Assembly (NCBI GenBank): GCA_031213475.1
Contig: JARUPZ010000020.1
Span: forward strand, 9,971,562 to 10,035,561
DNA length: 64,000 nt
DNA from: Nereocystis luetkeana
Taxonomy: Eukaryota > Sar > Phaeophyceae > Laminariales > Laminariaceae
Direction: 5' to 3'
Under the pieces are notes generated by a model. That model was given only the letters and a program-made list of their open reading frames with translations, was not told where the DNA came from and did no database searches. The translations under genes were made by a program, and so were the position numbers. Positions 44,524 through 54,622 of the stretch are shown here, in pieces (the first letter of the stretch is position 1; each line of letters opens with the position of its first letter).

Positions 44524-45533
44524 CCCAACTGACCCAGACGGTAGCTCAGCTGGGCCCGGGCGACAGCAGCACGGTTCGGGACAGGAGTGAATGACATGGC
44601 ACTGACAGTGCCGCCGGCAAGGCTGGCGGCTTCGTGGCGACGTGCACGGTCAATAGCTTCGCGGAGCGAAGTGACAGGTTTGTCGGACAGTTGTAGGCAC
44701 TGGATAGCCGGGATAAGACCGTGTTGAAACAGGGTGACAGAGAACGCGGCCCACGGCGTACGACCGTGGGTCTGGCGCTCGACAGCTGACTCAAACCTTT
44801 GAGTGGTCGTGCGGAACCGAAGCGTATACTCGCTGACAGACTCGGTTGCGCCTTGCTTAAAACTAGCGAGTTTTAGTGCACATTCTTCGACACTGTTGGA
44901 AGGCATGAGCAGGTCGAGGAGGGCCGAGCTGAGCTCGGCCCACGTCTCTGGGGGTGTGAACGACCCGACAGTGCTAGTGGAGGCTTCACTCGAAGCACCG
45001 GCTACACGCCAGTCGATGGCACCAGCTGACAGTTGCTGGTATTGAGCCAGGACAGGACCATCGCAAATCAGTGACAAGTACTCGAAAGCAAGTGAGTCTG
45101 CGTAGAGTTCGTCGTTGGGACGGACAGTCTTCGCTTTGAACCCAGCGACCAAGCGGTACTGGGACAGGACGGCTGCGACATCGACATCAGAACTACCATC
45201 GAGACGGGGCTGCCGGCGTACATCGCTAGCTGTGAGTGCTGTGACTTTAGGGCTTGCGGCTACTTGCGCGAAGGACAGGGGGTTGGAACGAGAAGACAAA
45301 CTCGACGCTTGGGTGACAGAGTTCGCACTCGACAACGAACTAGACATGCTCACCAGACGCTCCATCAGCACATTAGTCTGGGCAGAAAGCACGGCGATCT
45401 CGCCACGCATGAGCTTGTCCAGCTCCTTCTCCACCAGGCGTTGGAGCTTTACTGTCGTGGACGACAGGTCGATGACGGCAGATTCGGCCACGGAGTCGGC
45501 CACGGAGTGGGCATAGCGACTCGCTAGCTCCAT
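44499..45533 (-). CDS. Retrotransposon Gag of the short LTR element
   Basis: 344 codons, ATG to TGA, intact. The central part (about residues 195-275) has the retrotransposon Gag capsid pattern W-A-E-L...L-L...F-K-Q-G...E-S-V-S-E-Y-T-L-R-F. An N-terminal coiled-coil-like segment precedes it. No CCHC knuckle is present, so RNA packaging would rely on basic residues near the C-terminus or on partner Gag. It would assemble virus-like particles in the cytoplasm. The fully open frame in a copy with near-identical LTRs suggests recent activity. Confidence 0.8.
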   Translation of the reverse strand: MELASRYAHSVADSVAESAVIDLSSTTVKLQRLVEKELDKLMRGEIAVLSAQTNVLMERLVSMSSSLSSANSVTQASSLSSRSNPLSFAQVAASPKVTALTASDVRRQPRLDGSSDVDVAAVLSQYRLVAGFKAKTVRPNDELYADSLAFEYLSLICDGPVLAQYQQLSAGAIDWRVAGASSEASTSTVGSFTPPETWAELSSALLDLLMPSNSVEECALKLASFKQGATESVSEYTLRFRTTTQRFESAVERQTHGRTPWAAFSVTLFQHGLIPAIQCLQLSDKPVTSLREAIDRARRHEAASLAGGTVSAMSFTPVPNRAAVARAQLSYRLGQLGCRFPEKA

Positions 45534-45707
45534 GTCGCTTTCGGCAGGGGTGTCTGGGGTGTCGTCGTTGGAGGCATCCGGGATGTCGTTGTTGTTGTTG
45601 TTTTGGGGTTCGGAGTTTTTTTATTCTTCGACTCCGCTCGAGTTATCGCTTTGCATCTTGGAAGCTTAGGGACAAGAGGTTCGATAAATCGAGACCGTCG
45701 ACGCCAA

Positions 45708-46110
45708 TCTTAGTAGGGCCTAAGCTTCTATATGCTGCGCGGGTGTTACGAGCACCACGGCCTTCGGCGTTACGCGCCGAGGGCAACTCGTGTAAACAGC
45801 AAAAGGATGGGCAAGCTGTGTAGCTCGGACAACAGGACGAGACAGACAAAAAAGAGTGACGAGGGGGGTGCGAACGAGCACACCCGCCCGCCATCTCAGT
45901 GCGTCGACATGGTGGTCCGCGGTATAGTAGGGGACACTACGCCCTAAGCGGATAAAGAGACAAGGACAAAAGCCCGTCGGGGTGTTTTAGCCCTGTCGGG
46001 GGACGCGAGTCCCTTTTGAGGGGACGGACGCCTTGGGCTCCGGTGACGTCGAACCAAGGGGTCTCCACATATATGTGTGGAATGTTGGTACAGGGGACCT
46101 GACAGTAACA
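45708..46110 (-). repeat. 5' LTR of the Gag-protease element
   Basis: It carries the same sequence as 43527-43929 with only isolated differences. It is followed at 46111 by the ACAA duplication. Confidence 0.75.
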
Positions 46111-46165
46111 ACAAAACGAAAAAAAAACACTCTCCGGGCAGCCGCAGCAATTTGTGCCAGGAGTA

Positions 46166-48524
46166 GCATATGTGTGTGTGTGTGTGTGTTCTTCACATTA
46201 AACCGTTCTTTCTACCCGTCGACATCCAGCACAACCAGTGTCCGTGCCGATTCTTCCATCCTAGAAGAGATACAAGTTCTGTGGTCACAAAGCTACGCCA
46301 CAGAGATACTACGTTGCCACGTGTGCAGTGTGAACTGCAGTGGGCAATGCAAAGCCATGTCATCATACTAGATACGACAGGCACGACATACGCAATCTAT
46401 GAAATAGTGAAACGAAAAGAAACAATCAAAGAGAAAACAAAACAAGGTAGACAAGTCGAAAAAGAAAAAGAAGAAAAATGAAAGCAAAATCTAAGAGAAA
46501 CAATCTGTCGTGCCCCCCCCCCCGCAGGCGAGGTGGCCTACACTTGAAAAAGAACGAGCTGGAAAAAAGAAGAAATAACAAAAGACACCACTGCTTGTGA
46601 ACAGAGTAAGACAAAGAACCAAGGAGAAAGTAACAAGGAAAAATAACAAAGGGGAAATAACAGGCAGACCAAAGCCCAAAGCACCTTCTAGGTGGCGGCA
46701 GCAGCTTGTGGTACGAGTAGTATAGCCAGGTTCTCCCTGCTAATCCGCCTGGTACCTTGCTACCCAGACTGCCGTCTCCGCCCTGCGTTCGTCAACTATG
46801 CCCAGCCCCTTGGCGTCAGACAATACGAGCCGAGCAGAGCAGGTTCGTCTTCCAACCACGCCACACGGCTCCTTGAGTACGGCTTATCAATCAGAAAAGG
46901 AAGAGGAAGAGAAAAAATGAAATGAAAATCACGGAGAGTCAGCGCAAGAAAGAAAAAAAAAAAAAAAAACGAAACTAAAAGAGAAGACAAGGGAAGACCA
47001 CGTTCGAGCCAGCTGCACCAGTTGGTAGCACTAGTAGTATGGTCATATTCTACTTCCTAGTCGACTTGGTGCCTTGCTACCCTGTCTGCCATCTCCTTCC
47101 TACTTTCGTCTACCGCCGTTTCCCTTCTACCCCTCCTGTTCCCCCCCCTCTCCGCATTCACTCGGTCGGGCTTTATGCCACTTCTCCTGTTGCCCCCTCC
47201 CCCCCCGTTCCTTTGGGCACCATCCACGGCGGATGCGCGGCGCTGTCTACTCATCTCAGCCTCAGCCTCGTGCCACCTCACCATGAACCGTTCGGCTGCT
47301 TCAAGGATCCCCCGGTACCACTTCCCCGCCTTTTTGGCTGTTGTGGACCACAACGCGGTCTCAACTCCAAACACCAAGGGGGCAACTTCCGTTGACCCTT
47401 CGGTGGCTCGGAACTCCCTAAGGTCTTCGACTATGCATCTATGCCAAGTCTTACACTGTCCGCCTGGTCTCGGGTTCTCCCCACCAGCTATCGTCCCGAG
47501 CATTACCCGATTGGGTAATCGCTCCTTGCTTTGCCGTGCCACGCCCCCCGCAAAGAAGAGCCGCCGTTTGCGAATGGTCGTTTCGATGCTCTCGCAACGT
47601 GTCATCTTGAGGGCCTTCGCGTACGAGAGGGTGGCATGGTCAGTACGAAGTCGGCGCTGGAAGCCAATGACTCGCAACAGGACTTGGTGGTGAGCCGTTC
47701 GAAGCTTGGCAAAGTGTTCCGCTCTGAGGGTCCACGTCACACACCCGTACAGCAGGGTCTCAATCACCTCGGCCTTCAGCATTCGGACTTTAAGGCTAAG
47801 GGGGGCGGTCGTCCTATCATACAACTCCGGGCCGAACCGTTTGAAGCATGCTCGCATGAGGCGGATCCGTCGGTCGATTTCGAGCGAGAGGTCAGCGTTT
47901 TCGTGGATAACGCCGCCTAGGTATAAGAACTGGGTCGTCTGCTTATACCTCTGACCTGCCGCTTCGATGACGAGCGGTGGTGCGAGGGTTGTCCGGTCTG
48001 GTGTTTGTAGGACCATTGTCTCAGTCTTCTTTTCCGACACCGTGAGGCCTGCTGCTTCGAAGACAGTCACGATGACTGTCATCATTTTTGCGAGCCCTTC
48101 AGCCGACTTCGAGACAATTCCTGCATCGTCGGCGTACAACATGCCCCATACAGACCTTCGCACGCACGCCAATGGCTCCTCCTTCCCTGTTCGAACTACT
48201 CCAGCTTCCAAGAGTTGGACCAAATCCCTTACAATGGCTTCGTCTTGGCTGAAGCGTACTAGTACGACGTGTAACGCAGCAGCGAAGAACACGTTGAACA
48301 GTAACGGTGACAGTACACAGCCTTGCCGCAGCCCCTGCGTGACATCAAACCATTCCGAGAGCTCGCCGTCATCAGTACGCACGCGAGCCCGCATGCCATC
48401 GTGGAAATTACGGATAATTCTCAGCATCTTGGTTGGTACGCCAAAGCGTGTGAGTACCTTCCATAACAGCTCTCGGTCGACAGAGTCGTACGCTTTCTGC
48501 AGATCGATGAAGCACACGTATAAG
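46166..48524 (-). mobile_element. RTE LINE copy, 5'-truncated, inverted relative to 38-41.8 kb
   Basis: (TG)n at 46170-46190 is the complement of the (AC)n tail. The full 3' UTR is present. Homology stops at 48524, directly followed by TACCAGGTACCAGGTA. It is nearly identical to 39435-41788. Confidence 0.9.
47057..48517 (-). pseudogene. RT C-terminal two-thirds of the 46-48.5 kb LINE
   Basis: 486 open codons starting inside motif A ([11 protein letters not shown]). It retains motif B, Y-A-D-D and the whole C-terminal region. It differs from the 38-kb copy at about three residues. The RT fingers and endonuclease are lost by 5' truncation. Confidence 0.85.
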
Positions 48525-49126
48525 GGGATTTACCAGGTACCAGGTACAGGTTCGTTCTCGTTCCTTTGCGTTCCTATCTACCTTTTTCTTCAGGTATTCG
48601 CAACTCAGAACCGGGCCACATATCGTTGGAGGCTCTTCTCCCTCTTCCCCATTAAATACTCTAACAGGCGATCTCGGCACGCTCTCGGCAGGAGTAACTG
48701 GTGTACATGAGGAGACGCGTACCCCCGACATCGGCACAACAAAAACTGAATAGCTATCTTCGAGGTTAACCGGGGGCGACCGCATCCCATACGTCTCAAC
48801 TGGTACGTAAGTAGTGTAACTGGTGGGCAGATATTCGTGTAAAAATTGGGGACCTCGCCGACGTGAGCAAAAAAAAAGAGAGGTCGCGTGTTCCAGACGG
48901 AGAAAGGCACAAGGATTGGGGACAGCAGCAAGAAGGACTCAACCGTTGGGTGGGCTAGATCTGGCGGGACTCTCGGGACCGCTGTGGGTCTGGCAAGAAA
49001 GTGACCGGTAAGTCGGGCGAGGAGGGTAGCGTGGAGCTTAAGGAGGGGTTACCCTGGACCGTGACTACTGTTCAGAGGACGACGGGCTAACGTATACCAG
49101 GGTAGACAGCAGTCAATACATGGTAC

Positions 49127-49129
<3 letters not shown>
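48525..49129. other. Unassigned segment with a minus-strand open stretch
   Basis: About 48544-48855 on the minus strand reads continuously (P-V-E-T-Y-G...V-N-L-E-D-S-Y-S-V-F-V-V-P...) with non-repetitive composition. It could be an exon or a decayed retrotransposon piece. No motif allows assignment. Confidence 0.3.
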
Positions 49130-49157
<28 letters not shown>

Positions 49158-49243
49158 CTCTCTTGCGCTGACTCTCCGTGATTTTCATTTCATTTTTTCT
49201 CTTCCTCTTCCTTTTCTGATTGATAAGCCGTACTCAAGGAGCT
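49130..49243 (+). repeat. Short internal piece of the LINE 3' UTR
   Basis: A run of about 27 T is followed by CTTGCGCTGACTCTCCGTG up to AGCCGTACTCAAGGAGC. The match begins and ends abruptly. Confidence 0.7.
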
Positions 49244-49534
49244 ATGTTCCGTTCCCCTCGCTGCCTCGGCAAGGAATGCTGCGAGGCATGCCCTATCAGG
49301 CTAATAGCGAGTGGGGTAGGTCTTTCTGGCGGGTGTAAGGCCGGACTCACCCTCAAGGAGTGATACCTTCTTGCTGCTGCCTGTGGCCGCGAGGCTCAGG
49401 CGGCAGTAGAGTTGGGTCGTACGTGGTGCGTCAGGCACGGAGACCTACGATTCGCGCGTCTTTTTAGGCAGCTGCGGCAGAGCAGCAATGCTCAATCGGG
49501 GTGTCCATGCGCGGAGGCAGGCGCCACCACAGGC
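49244..49534. other. Unassigned sequence
   Basis: No gene or repeat copy was recognised. It lies between a LINE UTR piece and retroposon Z. Confidence 0.3.
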
Positions 49535-50497
49535 CACACTACGGCACAGTCTATTGCGCCGGTAGGAGGCTGGATTCGACGACGAGGGAGGAGGGAGACT
49601 GAGCGTCGACGTGCGGGGAAGAGACGGATTGACCTCCCCCTGCGCGAGAATTTTTATTTCCCAGATCAGAACCGCAAGTGCGAGGAGCATTTTGTTTTTC
49701 AGGATGACGGAGAAAGGGAAACGACTGGAAGGGAATGGCAACGAGTGCACGCGCAAAGGAGCGGGTGGATTGGGCCAAGGCGATGATGCGGCCATGAAGA
49801 GCGGCAGGAAGACGGTGCATGGAGACCCATGATTTGCGCGCACACTATCATCACGAGAGAAGCAGTCATAGTTTGTTTTTTCCTGGTATTGTTTTTCACG
49901 AGGCAGAATAGTATCTACCGGTACTCGTCACTGGTTTTTGTAGTTTAACGAGTTGTATACCCTTCATGGGGAATAACCTACGCAATTATCAGGGACGTGG
50001 TATCATAACTGCTGTGCTGCACCTTTTTGTGTCAGACAGTCCAGGAAGAGATGGCGATCGTTGATATTCGTGTGGCAGTAAGGTTCGATTGCTCCTTTTT
50101 TCACTGCATATCCGCGAGTCTTCACTCTGTGACAGCACTCCAGATAGCAGGCAGGTGTGTTCCTCTTTCGTTTTCACGACTACCGTGCGTTTCGTACGGT
50201 GCAGGCAGCACTTCAGACAGCATCCGCTGTAGTCAGCAGCCACGAGTTGGTTAGTGGTGGGAACGGGGGTACTCTTCTATATTATAGTTGAGAGGATATA
50301 CCCGCGGCCATGTTAGTTCAGTTTTGCACATTGGTTTTATCTTGTGTTCGCTTTTTCCGTCTCGTGTATTTTGAGGCAGCCGAATTTTCGATTTTTTTGT
50401 TTTTCGGATCTTCCTAGGGCTCCAGCACCTTTGTGTGACCACGGACTCCTTCGTCAGAGAGTTAATGTGAGAACAACAACAACAACAACAACAACAA
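49535..50497 (+). mobile_element. Retroposon Z, long copy in sense orientation
   Basis: It is near-identical to the reverse of 5738-6692 and ends GTTAATGTGAGAAC(AAC)n at 50463-50497. The junction with a LINE 3' UTR fragment follows immediately. Confidence 0.75.
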
Positions 50498-51197
50498 GTG
50501 GCGTGGTTGGAAGACGAACCTGCTCTGCTCGGCTCGTATTGTCTGACGCCAAGGGGCTGGGCATAGTTGACGAACGCAGGGCGGAGACGGCAGTCTGGGT
50601 AGCAAGGTACCAGGCGGATTAGCAGGGAGAACCTGGCTATACTACTCGTACCACAAGCTGCTGCCGCCACCTAGAAGGTGCTTTGGGCTTTGGTCTGCCT
50701 GTTATTTCCCCTTTGTTATTTTTCCTTGTTACTTTCTCCTTGGTTCTTTGTCTTACTCTGTTCACAAGCAGTGGTGTCTTTTGTTATTTCTTCTTTTTTC
50801 CAGCTCGTTCTTTTTCAAGTGTAGGCCACCTCGCCTGCGGGGGGGGGGGCACGACAGATTGTTTCTCTTAGATTTTGCTTTCATTTTTCTTCTTTTTCTT
50901 TTTCGACTTGTCTACCTTGTTTTGTTTTCTCTTTGATTGTTTCTTTTCGTTTCACTATTTCATAGATTGCGTATGTCGTGCCTGTCGTATTTAGTATGCT
51001 GACATGGCTTTGCATTGCCCACTGCAGTTCACACTGCACACGTGGCAACGTAGTATCTCTGTGGCGTAGCTTTGTGACCACAGAACTTGTATCTCTTCTA
51101 GGATGGAAGAATCGGCACGGACACTGGTTGTGCTGGATGTCGACGGGTAGAAAGAACGGTTTAATGTGAAGAACACACACACACACACACACACACC
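50498..51197 (+). repeat. LINE 3' UTR copy with (AC)n tail, first of two
   Basis: It starts at GTGGCGTGGTTGGAAG and ends in (AC)n at about 51174-51197. Only the UTR is present, as expected for strong 5' truncation. Confidence 0.85.
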
Positions 51198-51237
51198 AGG
51201 TACCTTGGTAGTTCCTCAGTCTGGACTGTTTTCCCGT

Positions 51238-51437
51238 CGTTTTTTTTTTTTTTTGTTTTGCTCAACCCATTTATTTTTTTCGCACGTCTTCTTCTCTCTC
51301 TCCTTCCAACTCAAAACTCAGATCCGGGGTCACATAGCAGGCTCTTCCCCCTTCCCGCTACGGTACGTGCCTTCATTTTTATCGCGAGAAGATTTCGGCC
51401 TTTTCTTCCCTCGTCGACTCGCATCGAATTGTGCCTT
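51238..51437 (-). mobile_element. SINE body fragment (head lost)
   Basis: (T)14 then CTCAACCCATT...CAGATCCGGGGTCACATAG...CATCGAATTGTGCC is the reverse of the SINE tail and body. The tRNA-like head is missing. Confidence 0.75.
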
Positions 51438-52178
51438 TCTCTTCCTCTTCCTTTTCTGATTGATAAGCCGTACTCAAGGAGCCGTGTGGCGTGGTTGGAA
51501 GACGAACCTGCTCTGCTCGGCTCGTATTGTCTGACGCCAAGGGGCTGGGCATAGTTGACGAACGCAGGGCGGAGACGGCAGTCTGGGTAGCAAGGTACCA
51601 GGCGGATTAGCAGGGAGAACCTGGCTATACTACTCGTACCACAAGCTGCTGCCGCCACCTAGAAGGTGCTTTGGGCTTTGGTCTGCCTGTTATTTCCCCT
51701 TTGTTATTTTTCCTTGTTACTTTCTCCTTGGTTCTTTGTCTTACTCTGTTCACAAGCAGTGGTGTCTTTTGTTATTTCTTCTTTTTTCCAGCTCGTTCTT
51801 TTTCAAGTGTAGGCCACCTCGCCTGCGGGGGGGGGGGCACGACAGATTGTTTCTCTTAGATTTTGCTTTCATTTTTCTTCTTTTTCTTTTTCGACTTGTC
51901 TACCTTGTTTTGTTTTCTCTTTGATTGTTTCTTTTCGTTTCACTATTTCATAGATTGCGTATGTCGTGCCTGTCGTATCTAGTATGATGACATGGCTTTG
52001 CATTGCCCACTGCAGTTCACACTGCACACGTGGCAACGTAGTATCTCTGTGGCGTAGCTTTGTGACCACAGAACTTGTATCTCTTCTAGGATGGAAGAAT
52101 CGGCACGGACACTGGTTGTGCTGGATGTCGACGGGTAGAAAGAACGGTTTAATGTGAAGAACACACACACACACACAC
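51438..52178 (+). repeat. LINE 3' UTR copy with (AC)n tail, second of two
   Basis: It runs from CTCTTCCTCTTCC to (AC)n at about 52162-52178. It is almost identical to 50498-51197 and in the same orientation. Confidence 0.85.
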
Positions 52179-52179
52179 G

Positions 52180-52321
52180 CTGCAAGGCTCTCTCAACAAT
52201 TGAATCCTTTTTTATTTTTATTTTTGCAAATAAAGTCAAATGTCCGACCCACCTGGCGCTCGAACCCAGGACTCAAACACAAGCAGAATTCGAGGTTAAC
52301 CACTTGACCCACCGGGGCGAC
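52180..52321 (-). mobile_element. tRNA-derived SINE, head part
   Basis: The reverse strand carries GTCGCCCCGGTGGGTCAAGTGG (box A region) and CTGGGTTCGAGCGCCAG (T-arm, one change). The body is cut short where it meets the LINE (AC)n tail. Confidence 0.75.
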
Positions 52322-52595
52322 CGGCTACGTACTTGTAGTGTGTGAGCAGTAGTGTTGGATATCGAAACCAGAAAGCTTTCGGTTCCTCTCGCCTCTCGCT
52401 CTCCGGGGCAGAGAAAAAAAAAATTCGGTACGATGAGGCCGAAATAACTTCGATAACGATAACAATAACGATAATGGAGACCAAAACCCAAAACCGGCAC
52501 ACAAAGCCCGCACCACACGCCCGCCCATTCCACTTGTTATTGTTGTCGCGTGATCCACAAGAGACCCTGGATGATTAGCGTCTCAAGCCTCACAA
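52322..52595. other. Unassigned sequence with ATAACG microsatellite
   Basis: (GATAACGATAACAATAAC)-type simple sequence lies at about 52452-52475. No gene was seen. Confidence 0.3.
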
Positions 52596-53131
52596 CAATG
52601 ATGTCGGATTACGGCTGGAGATGCTTATCCTTACGCGTTTTTCGGCAAAATGTTTTTTTTGCGTGCTTCCGGGTAATTACGGCAAAAACAGGGAACGTTT
52701 AAGAAACATCCCCGCTAGATTCAAAAGGCTCGTCCAAAATTGTGCAGACCATTATTTTAAATATTCCTAATATGTGGCGGGCGCTGGCGGCATGACTTGC
52801 AGCTGCCACGCATGTTGGTACCCGCGCCCGGTTGGCCAGGAGGGATTTCGATGTAGAGGTCGAACTGCTCGCGTACACCTGAGTGCTTGGACTTCTTCGC
52901 GATCCAAGATGCCATCGCCATGCTCGTAGCAGGTTGCAGGGTTACAGAGCAAGCTCAAAGTCCAAATGTGGCTGGCTACTGGGAAGCAAAAATGCGGGGG
53001 TTTCATAGATATTTTTACGATTTTCGTTTATAGGGGACTGGGCGTGTAGCGTAATTTCGCCGGCCCAGTCTTATTACTTACCGCCAAAACGGCTCGCCGT
53101 AAGGACGTAGTTACGTAATCCGACATCATTG
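52596..53131. mobile_element. 536-bp hAT-type MITE
   Basis: A perfect inverted end, CAATGATGTCGGATTACG, occurs at both termini. An 8-bp duplication, CCTCACAA, flanks it (52588-52595 and 53132-53139). The end CAATG fits the hAT 5'-YARNG consensus and 8 bp is the hAT duplication length. The interior has no transposase. Confidence 0.85.
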
Positions 53132-53184
53132 CCTCACAACGTCTCTACCACGAGTTGCATAGACCAGGGATATAATTAGCTGTT

Positions 53185-53752
53185 GTGTGTGTTCTTGACA
53201 TTAAACCGTTATTTCTACCCGTCGACATCCAGCACAACCATGTGTCCGTGTCGATTCTTCAATCCTAGAAGAGATACAAGTTCTGTGGTCACAAAGCTAC
53301 GCCACAGAGATAGTACGTTGCCACGTGTGCAGTATGCGCTGCAATGGGCAATGCAAAGCCATGTCATCATACTTGTTATAGTTGAGAGGATATACCCGCG
53401 GCCATGTTAGTTCAGTTTTGCACATTGGTTTTATCTTGCGTGCGCTTTTTTCGTCTCGTGTATTTTGAGGCAGCCGAATTTTCGATTTTCTTCGTTTTTC
53501 GGATCTTCCTAGGACTCCAGCACCTTTGTGTGACCACGGTCTCCTTCGTCAGAGATTTAATGTGAGAACAACAACAACAACTAGATACGACAGGCACGAC
53601 ATACACAATCTATGAAATAGTGAAACGAAAAGAAACAACCAAAGAGAAAACAATAGACAAATCGAGAGAGAAAAAGTAAAAAAAATGAAAGCAAAAACTA
53701 GGAGAAACAATCTGTCGTGCCCCCCCCCCCGCAGGCGAGGTGGCCAACACTT
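53185..53752 (-). repeat. LINE 3' UTR copy split by a retroposon Z fragment
   Basis: It matches the UTR from CAAGTGTTGGCCACC to the (AC)n end in reverse. It is interrupted at 53374-53580. The tail of the next LINE copy abuts its truncated 5' side. Confidence 0.8.
53374..53580 (+). mobile_element. Retroposon Z, 3' fragment in LINE 3' UTR
   Basis: It starts GTTATAGTTGAGAGGATATA and ends TTTAATGTGAGAAC(AAC)n. It is inserted in the LINE UTR within 5 bp of the position where retroposon W inserted in the copy at 28.8 kb. Confidence 0.75.
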
Positions 53753-54622
53753 GTGTGTGTGTGTGTTCTTCACATTAAACCGTTCTTTCTACCCGTCGAC
53801 ATCCAGCACAACCAGTGTCCGTGCCGATTCTTCAATCCTAGAAGAGATACAAGTTTTGTGGTCACAAAGCTACGCCACAAAGATACTACGTTGCCACGTG
53901 TGCAGTGTGAACTGCAGTGGGCAATGCAAAGCCATGTCATCATACTAGATACGACAGGCACGACATACGCAATCTATGAAATAGTGGAACGAAAAGAAAC
54001 AATCAAAGAGAAAACAAAAACAAGGTAGACAAATCGCAAGAGAAAAAGAAGAAAAATGAAAGCAAAATCTAAGAGAAACAATCTGTCGTGCCCCCCCCCC
54101 CGCAGGCGAGGTGGCCAACACTTGAAAAAGAACGAGCTGGAAAAAAGAAATAACAAAAAACACCACTGCTTGTGAACAGAGTAAGACAAAGAACCAAGGA
54201 GAAAGTAACAAGGGAAAATAACAAAGGGGAAATAACAGGCAGACCAAAGCCCGAAGCACCTTCCAGGTGGCGGCAGCAGCTTGTGGTACGAGTAGTATAG
54301 CCAGGTTCTCCCTGCTAATCCGCCTGGTACCTTGCTACCCAGACTGCCGTCTCCGCCCTGCGTTCGTCAACTATGCCCAGCCCCTTGGCGTCAGACAATA
54401 CGAGCCGAGCAGAGCAGGTTCGTCTTCCAACCACGCCACACGGCTCCTTGAGTACGGCTTATCAATCAGAAAAGGAAGAGGAAGAGAAAAAATGAAATGA
54501 AAATCACGGAGAGTCAGCGCAAGAAAGAAAAAAAACAAAACTAAAAGAGAAGACAAGGGAAGACCACGTTCGAACCATCTGCACCAGTTGGTAGCACTAG
54601 TAGTATGGTCATATTCTACTTC

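Larger units (their letters stand above)
43527..46110 (-). mobile_element. Short LTR element with Gag and protease only (TR-GAG-like)
   Basis: Direct repeats of about 404 bp (43527-43929 and 45708-46110) are almost identical and bracket two minus-strand ORFs. Ends on the minus strand are TGTTAC and CTAAGA. ACAA is duplicated at 43523-43526 and 46111-46114. Just inside the 5' LTR the minus strand reads TTGGCGTCGACGG, a possible primer-binding site because it carries TGG. The 2.6-kb length leaves no room for RT, RNase H or integrase, so the element depends on others for replication and integration. Confidence 0.8.
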
